Assembly: GCA_949358305.1 (NCBI GenBank)
Contig: CASHSZ010000075.1
Coordinates: forward strand, 1 to 64,000
Source: Strigamia acuminata
Taxonomy: Eukaryota > Arthropoda > Chilopoda > Geophilomorpha > Linotaeniidae
Direction of reading: 5' to 3'
Length of the DNA stretch: 64,000 bases
The notes below the pieces were generated by a model. That model was not told where the DNA came from. It ran no database searches and saw only the letters and a program-made list of their open reading frames with translations. Positions 57,852 through 64,000 of the stretch are shown in pieces. How positions within the stretch are numbered: position 1 is the first letter of the stretch; the number at the start of each line of letters is the position of its first letter. The translations under genes and the position numbers were made by a program.

Positions 57852-59539
57852 TTGCTAATGCTACGGTCGACGGCGATTCGCATGCGCTATCCGCTGCATC
57901 AAACCCCAAATACCGATCAAAAATCGCAGAAAACACTAATCCCGACCCAAAAACCGCCAAAATTACCCTCAACACACGCCAACAACCTTCCACCACTTAA
58001 ATTACACCGGAAAAAAACAATTTCAAACCGAAAAATCAACAAAAAAGGCCAAAAAAATATTGCAAACAAAGAGAAAAGATCAATTATCGAGGCAAATCCC
58101 CACCACAAAACAACGCATCGCCGGTATACACTTAAGCGTACAGTGCACAACACTACTGTTTATTTTCAATGATCCAATAAATAAAATTTGAAACAAAGTT
58201 GAGTGGAATTGTACGTTTCTTGTATATTAAAGTTTTTATTTTGTTTGTTTACACTTAATTTTTTTTTTCCATCATAGAATGGCGACTCGATACTTTTGTA
58301 GCTCGAATTCACTTCGTAAACGTGGTCGGTGTTCATCACGCGTCAATGCGCTCGTGCAATAGTATAGGCGCGCATACGATTTGATGCGCGCAAAACTTGC
58401 AAAACTTGCACGGAATTTGGGCAATTTTTGACAAATTTCAGCAGATTTTTGCCTGTATTTGACAAATTTCAGAAGATTTTTGCCTATATTTGACAAATTT
58501 CAGAAGATTTCCTCAATCCTCAAACATTTGCTGAAATTTCTCATAAAATTTCTAAAATTAATTGAAATTTGTCTGAAATTTGTCTGGAATTTGTCAAATA
58601 TTGTCAAAAATCCGTGGAAATTTGTCAAATACTGGCAAAAATCCATGTAAATTTGTCAAAAATTGCCATAATTCGGTGCAAATTGTGTTAGATATTGGAA
58701 AAATTTATTTTAACGCTTCCAACGCGCCAGTAAATCGCGCGTGCACACGCATGGATTTTTTGTCATAGTTGGATGCGCGCAAACCTCACGTAACTTGCGC
58801 CAAAATTTGGCAATTTTTGACAAATTTCAGCAGATTTTTGCCAGTATTTGACAAATTTCCACTGATTTTTGACAATATTTGACCCAACAACTGCGCCACG
58901 TTCCAGGCGCCGGTTTAGGCATTTTAGACCCGTTTTAGACCGTTTTAGATGGCGAAAACGTTCTCTCCATCATTTTCTACCCCTGGGTGAGGTTTTCAGC
59001 GTTCATAATTGATGAAAAAGCTGTTTTCTAACTAGCTGTCCCATTGCTAGTTTTGGCGTCAGGTTTTAGCAACCTTCCGATCCGACTCTGTCGTCTGCAC
59101 GACCTCCAAGACTGTTTTAGGGTTAATTTGAGTCAAATAATTCATTCTGGGTGTTGTTTTGGGTTTTTTACAAGTGTGTTTTTGTAGTTTTTATTGGTTT
59201 CAAACATTGTCAATTCTTTATACAAGTGTAACTTTCATTTCTCTGTATTTTGAGAACTTTGCATTGCAGCAAAGTTCATTTCTTGCCCCTTAATTATTGT
59301 GTAATTGTTGGTTTTCAAGCCCGTTTTTTAACAATAACTTTATTTGAAGTGCCTATTGTTTCAGGCACGTGCTTCCACGTGCCTTTTATTGTTGAGCAAT
59401 TTCTTGGGCAGTTGCGCTCCTGTTGCTAGCATTGCCGCGCGTTCTCCGCGCGCGTACTCGCGCGTTTCGCATCACACACATTCGGGTTCAATGGCCTATC
59501 GCGGCGGCACATTGTGTGGCATAGCGCGGCACGTTGCAA
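57852..59539 (-). repeat. Full U unit, left arm, copy 3
   Basis: Mirror of the partial unit starting at 62570. Confidence 0.85.
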
Positions 59540-59660
59540 TTACGTGACGTGGCACGTTGCTGTTACGTGACGCGATAGCCAGTATTTAAGCAGGGGATTC
59601 CATCATCGTTTACACAAATGCGCATTGCAACGTGGAGGCGCATTCGAGTCCTTTTCCCAA
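59540..59660 (+). promoter_or_regulatory. Left centre flank, copy 3
   Basis: TATA-like box at 59583-59590. Confidence 0.4.
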
Positions 59661-60330
59661 GCGTTGAAAAAGGACAAAACTCGTATTCGATTCGAAAGCG
59701 AATCGAATACGATTTTTGTCCTTTTTCAACGCAAAATTGTATTCGATTCGCTTTCGAATCGAATACGAGTTTTGCCCTTCTTCAACGCGAAATCGTATTC
59801 GACTCGCTTTCGAGTCGAATGCGAATTTTTCCCTTCTTCAACGCGAAATCGTATTCGACTCGTTTTCGAGTCGAGTACGAGTTTTGCCCTTCTTCAACGC
59901 GAAATCGTATTCGACTCGTTTTCGAGTCGAATACGAGTTTTGCCCTTCTTCAACGCGAAATCGTATTCGACTCGTTTTCGAGTCGAGTACGAGTTTTGCC
60001 CTTCTTCAACGCGAAATCGTATTCGACTCGTTTTCGAGTCGAGTACGAGTTTTGCCCTTCTTCAACGCGAAATCGTATTCGACTCGTTTTCGAGTCGAAT
60101 ACGAGTTTTGCCCTTCTTCAACGCGAAATCGTATTCGACTCGTTTTCGAGTCGAGTACGAGTTTTGCCCTTCTTCAACGCGAAATCGTATTCGACTCGTT
60201 TTCGAGTCGAATACGAGTTTTGCCCTTCTTCAACGCGAAATCGTATTCGACTCGTTTTCGAGTCGAGTACGAGTTTTGCCCTTCTTCAACGCGAAATCGT
60301 ATTCGACTCGTTTTCGAGTCGAATACGAGA
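59661..60330 (+). repeat. 56-bp hairpin array, left, copy 3 (12 hairpins)
   Basis: Same hairpin order as the left array of copy 2. Confidence 0.9.
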
Positions 60331-61442
60331 TAGTCGATGACCCGTTCCCGGACTTTGACTCGTACGACTCGTATTCGAGATGTATTCGAGATGTATTCGA
60401 GATGTATTCGAATCGTATTCGAGTCGCATTCGAGATGGTCGATGATTTCCACTCGCTCGTATACGCGTTGTATACGAGCTCGTATTTTGATCGTAATCGT
60501 AAACGAATCGTTTACAAGTCGTATACAAGTTGTATACGACGTGTATACACCTCGTATACGAACGAAGTTTGTGAAAACACAATTTCCAAATAAGACGTAT
60601 GTGACTACTATGTGTTTTCATGTCGTAGTAAGTATCCGGTGGATTTTCCAAACTTCGTTCGTATACGAGGTGTATACACGTCGTATACAACTTGTATACG
60701 ACTTGTAAACGATTCGTTTACGATTACGATCAAAATACGAGCTCGTATACAACGCGTATACGAGCGAGTGGAAATCATCGACCATCTCGAATGCGACTCG
60801 AATACGATTCGAATACATCTCGAATACATCTCGAATACGAGTCGTATACGAGATGGTCGATTTTTGTTTCCCGGACTTTGATTCGTATTCGAGTTGTTAC
60901 GAGTTCGTATTTTGATCGTATTCGTATTCGAATCGAATTCGAATCGTATTCGAATCGAATACGAATCGAATTCGAGTCGTATTCGAGATGGTCGATGATT
61001 TCCACTCGCTCGTATACGCGTTGTATACGAGCTCGTATTTTGATCGTAATCGTAAACGAATCGTTTACAAGTCGTATACAAGTTGTATACGACGTGTATA
61101 CACCTCGTATACGAACGAAGTTTGTGAAAACACAATTTCCAAATAAGACGTATGTGACTACTATGTGTTTTCATGTCGTAGTAAGTATCCGGTGGATTTT
61201 CCAAACTTCGTTCGTATACGAGGTGTATACACGTCGTATACAACTTGTATACGACTTGTAAACGATTCGTTTACGATTACGATCAAAATACGAGCTCGTA
61301 TACAACGCGTATACGAGCGAGTGGAAATCATCGACCATCTCGAATGCGACTCGAATACGATTCGAATACATCTCGAATACATCTCGAATACATCTCGAAT
61401 ACGAGTCGTACGAGTCAAAGTCCGGGAACGGGTCATCGACTA
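60331..61442. repeat. Palindromic centre, copy 3 (two loops)
   Basis: Loops at 60571-60649 and 61124-61202. One 542-bp unit is missing relative to copies 1 and 2. Confidence 0.85.
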
Positions 61443-62448
61443 TCTCGTATTCGACTCGAAAACGAGTCGAATACGATTTCGCGTTGAAGAAGGGCAAAAC
61501 TCGTACTCGACTCGAAAACGAGTCGAATACGATTTCGCGTTGAAGAAGGGCAAAACTCGTATTCGACTCGAAAACGAGTCGAATACGATTTCGCGTTGAA
61601 GAAGGGCAAAACTCGTACTCGACTCGAAAACGAGTCGAATACGATTTCGCGTTGAAGAAGGGCAAAACTCGTATTCGACTCGAAAACGAGTCGAATACGA
61701 TTTCGCGTTGAAGAAGGGCAAAACTCGTACTCGACTCGAAAACGAGTCGAATACGATTTCGCGTTGAAGAAGGGCAAAACTCGTACTCGACTCGAAAACG
61801 AGTCGAATACGATTTCGCGTTGAAGAAGGGCAAAACTCGTATTCGACTCGAAAACGAGTCGAATACGATTTCGCGTTGAAGAAGGGCAAAACTCGTACTC
61901 GACTCGAAAACGAGTCGAATACGATTTCGCGTTGAAGAAGGGCAAAACTCGTACTCGACTCGAAAACGAGTCGAATACGATTTCGCGTTGAAGAAGGGCA
62001 AAACTCGTATTCGACTCGAAAACGAGTCGAATACGATTTCGCGTTGAAGAAGGGCAAAACTCGTACTCGACTCGAAAACGAGTCGAATACGATTTCGCGT
62101 TGAAGAAGGGCAAAACTCGTACTCGACTCGAAAACGAGTCGAATACGATTTCGCGTTGAAGAAGGGCAAAACTCGTATTCGACTCGAAAACGAGTCGAAT
62201 ACGATTTCGCGTTGAAGAAGGGCAAAACTCGTACTCGACTCGAAAACGAGTCGAATACGATTTCGCGTTGAAGAAGGGAAAAATTCGCATTCGACTCGAA
62301 AGCGAGTCGAATACGATTTCGCGTTGAAGAAGGGCAAAACTCGTATTCGATTCGAAAGCGAATCGAATACAATTTTGCGTTGAAAAAGGACAAAAATCGT
62401 ATTCGATTCGCTTTCGAATCGAATACGAGTTTTGTCCTTTTTCAACGC
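61443..62448 (-). repeat. 56-bp hairpin array, right, copy 3 (18 hairpins)
   Basis: The longest array in the window, six units more than its left partner. The extra units repeat the GAG, GAG, GAA three-unit pattern. Confidence 0.9.
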
Positions 62449-62569
62449 TTGGGAAAAGGACTCGAATGCGCCTCCACGTTGCAATGCGCATTTGTGTAAA
62501 CGATGATGGAATCCCCTGCTTAAATACTGGCTATCGCGTCACGTAACAGCAACGTGCCACGTCACGTAA
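62449..62569 (-). promoter_or_regulatory. Right centre flank, copy 3
   Basis: TATA-like box on the minus strand at 62526-62519. Confidence 0.4.
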
Positions 62570-64000
62570 TTGCAACGTGCCGCGCTATGCCACACAATGT
62601 GCCGCCGCGATAGGCCATTGAACCCGAATGTGTGTGATGCGAAACGCGCGAGTACGCGCGCGGAGAACGCGCGGCAATGCTAGCAACAGGAGCGCAACTG
62701 CCCAAGAAATTGCTCAACAATAAAAGGCACGTGGAAGCACGTGCCTGAAACAATAGGCACTTCAAATAAAGTTATTGTTAAAAAACGGGCTTGAAAACCA
62801 ACAATTACACAATAATTAAGGGGCAAGAAATGAACTTTGCTGCAATGCAAAGTTCTCAAAATACAGAGAAATGAAAGTTACACTTGTATAAAGAATTGAC
62901 AATGTTTGAAACCAATAAAAACTACAAAAACACACTTGTAAAAAACCCAAAACAACACCCAGAATGAATTATTTGACTCAAATTAACCCTAAAACAGTCT
63001 TGGAGGTCGTGCAGACGACAGAGTCGGATCGGAAGGTTGCTAAAACCTGACGCCAAAACTAGCAATGGGACAGCTAGTTAGAAAACAGCTTTTTCATCAA
63101 TTATGAACGCTGAAAACCTCACCCAGGGGTAGAAAATGATGGAGAGAACGTTTTCGCCATCTAAAACGGTCTAAAACGGGTCTAAAATGCCTAAACCGGC
63201 GCCTGGAACGTGGCGCAGTTGTTGGGTCAAATATTGTCAAAAATCAGTGGAAATTTGTCAAATACTGGCAAAAATCTGCTGAAATTTGTCAAAAATTGCC
63301 AAATTTTGGCGCAAGTTACGTGAGGTTTGCGCGCATCCAACTATGACAAAAAATCCATGCGTGTGCACGCGCGATTTACTGGCGCGTTGGAAGCGTTAAA
63401 ATAAATTTTTCCAATATCTAACACAATTTGCACCGAATTATGGCAATTTTTGACAAATTTACATGGATTTTTGCCAGTATTTGACAAATTTCCACGGATT
63501 TTTGACAATATTTGACAAATTCCAGACAAATTTCAGACAAATTTCAATTAATTTTAGAAATTTTATGAGAAATTTCAGCAAATGTTTGAGGATTGAGGAA
63601 ATCTTCTGAAATTTGTCAAATATAGGCAAAAATCTTCTGAAATTTGTCAAATACAGGCAAAAATCTGCTGAAATTTGTCAAAAATTGCCCAAATTCCGTG
63701 CAAGTTTTGCAAGTTTTGCGCGCATCAAATCGTATGCGCGCCTATACTATTGCACGAGCGCATTGACGCGTGATGAACACCGACCACGTTTACGAAGTGA
63801 ATTCGAGCTACAAAAGTATCGAGTCGCCATTCTATGATGGAAAAAAAAAATTAAGTGTAAACAAACAAAATAAAAACTTTAATATACAAGAAACGTACAA
63901 TTCCACTCAACTTTGTTTCAAATTTTATTTATTGGATCATTGAAAATAAACAGTAGTGTTGTGCACTGTACGCTTAAGTGTATACCGGCGATGCGTTGTT
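62570..64000 (+). repeat. U unit R1, copy 3, cut by the window end
   Basis: First 1,431 bp of an R1-type unit, with the ACAGTCTTGG and ACACCCAG variants. The number of further units is unknown. Confidence 0.85.

Larger units (their letters stand above)
55244..64000 (+). repeat. Macrosatellite copy 3, truncated by the window end
   Basis: It follows copy 2 at the same junction. Left array of 12 hairpins, centre with only 2 loops (542 bp shorter), right array of 18 hairpins (336 bp longer), then the first inverted U running off the window. Confidence 0.9.

Overview
The window is eukaryotic nuclear DNA from an undetermined invertebrate, probably an arthropod. The evidence is GT-AG introns of about 50-65 nt (plus one of 559 nt), AATAAA signals, a tRNA-derived SINE, decayed DDE-transposase fragments, and no operons or ribosome binding sites. 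Nothing in the sequence fixes the species. I had no database access, so family names rest on motif reading alone.

Layout. Bases 1-9.3 kb are AT-rich and gene-poor. They hold diverged short duplications, a pogo/Tigger-like transposase fossil (4654-4911), a Cys-rich ORF remnant (2770-3000), a tRNA-derived SINE (about 6886-6957), a doubtful coding exon (7824-8077) and several perfect short hairpins. The one convincing protein gene is on the minus strand at 13616-10154. A 39-codon first exon, a 559-nt intron and a 928-codon second exon give a 967-residue Pro/Arg/Ser-rich protein of unknown function, with a poly(A) signal near 9400. Divergent to it, the plus strand carries splice signals of a small candidate gene (about 13.9-14.5 kb).

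From 14266 to the window end everything belongs to one higher-order macrosatellite in direct tandem: copy 1 is 14266-30409 (16,144 bp), copy 2 is 30410-55243 (24,834 bp), and copy 3 is 55244 to beyond 64000. Each copy is built in this order: (a) a head of about 1.46 kb that starts inside a plus-strand exon of the neighbouring candidate gene; (b) one truncated and one full copy of a 1.68-kb unit, here called U, in one orientation; (c) a 121-bp flank with a TATA-like box pointing inward; (d) an array of 56-bp units, each a 13-bp-stem hairpin; (e) a CpG-rich centre made of 542/553-bp repeats, each a long inverted repeat around a 79-nt loop; (f) to (h) the mirror image of d, c and b, with U now inverted and tandemly repeated 4 times in copy 1 and 9 times in copy 2; (i) a 2,166-bp tail carrying a 1.03-kb element with long terminal inverted repeats.

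Copies 1 and 2 differ in length by exactly five 56-bp units plus five U units. Copy 3 lacks one central unit and has six extra 56-bp units. The array therefore evolves by gain and loss of whole modules at three nested scales. I find no transposase, polymerase or other enzyme inside it. The most interesting reading is a non-coding palindromic macrosatellite whose inward-facing promoter-like flanks would transcribe arrays of self-complementary RNA hairpins. That function is inference; the architecture is directly visible.
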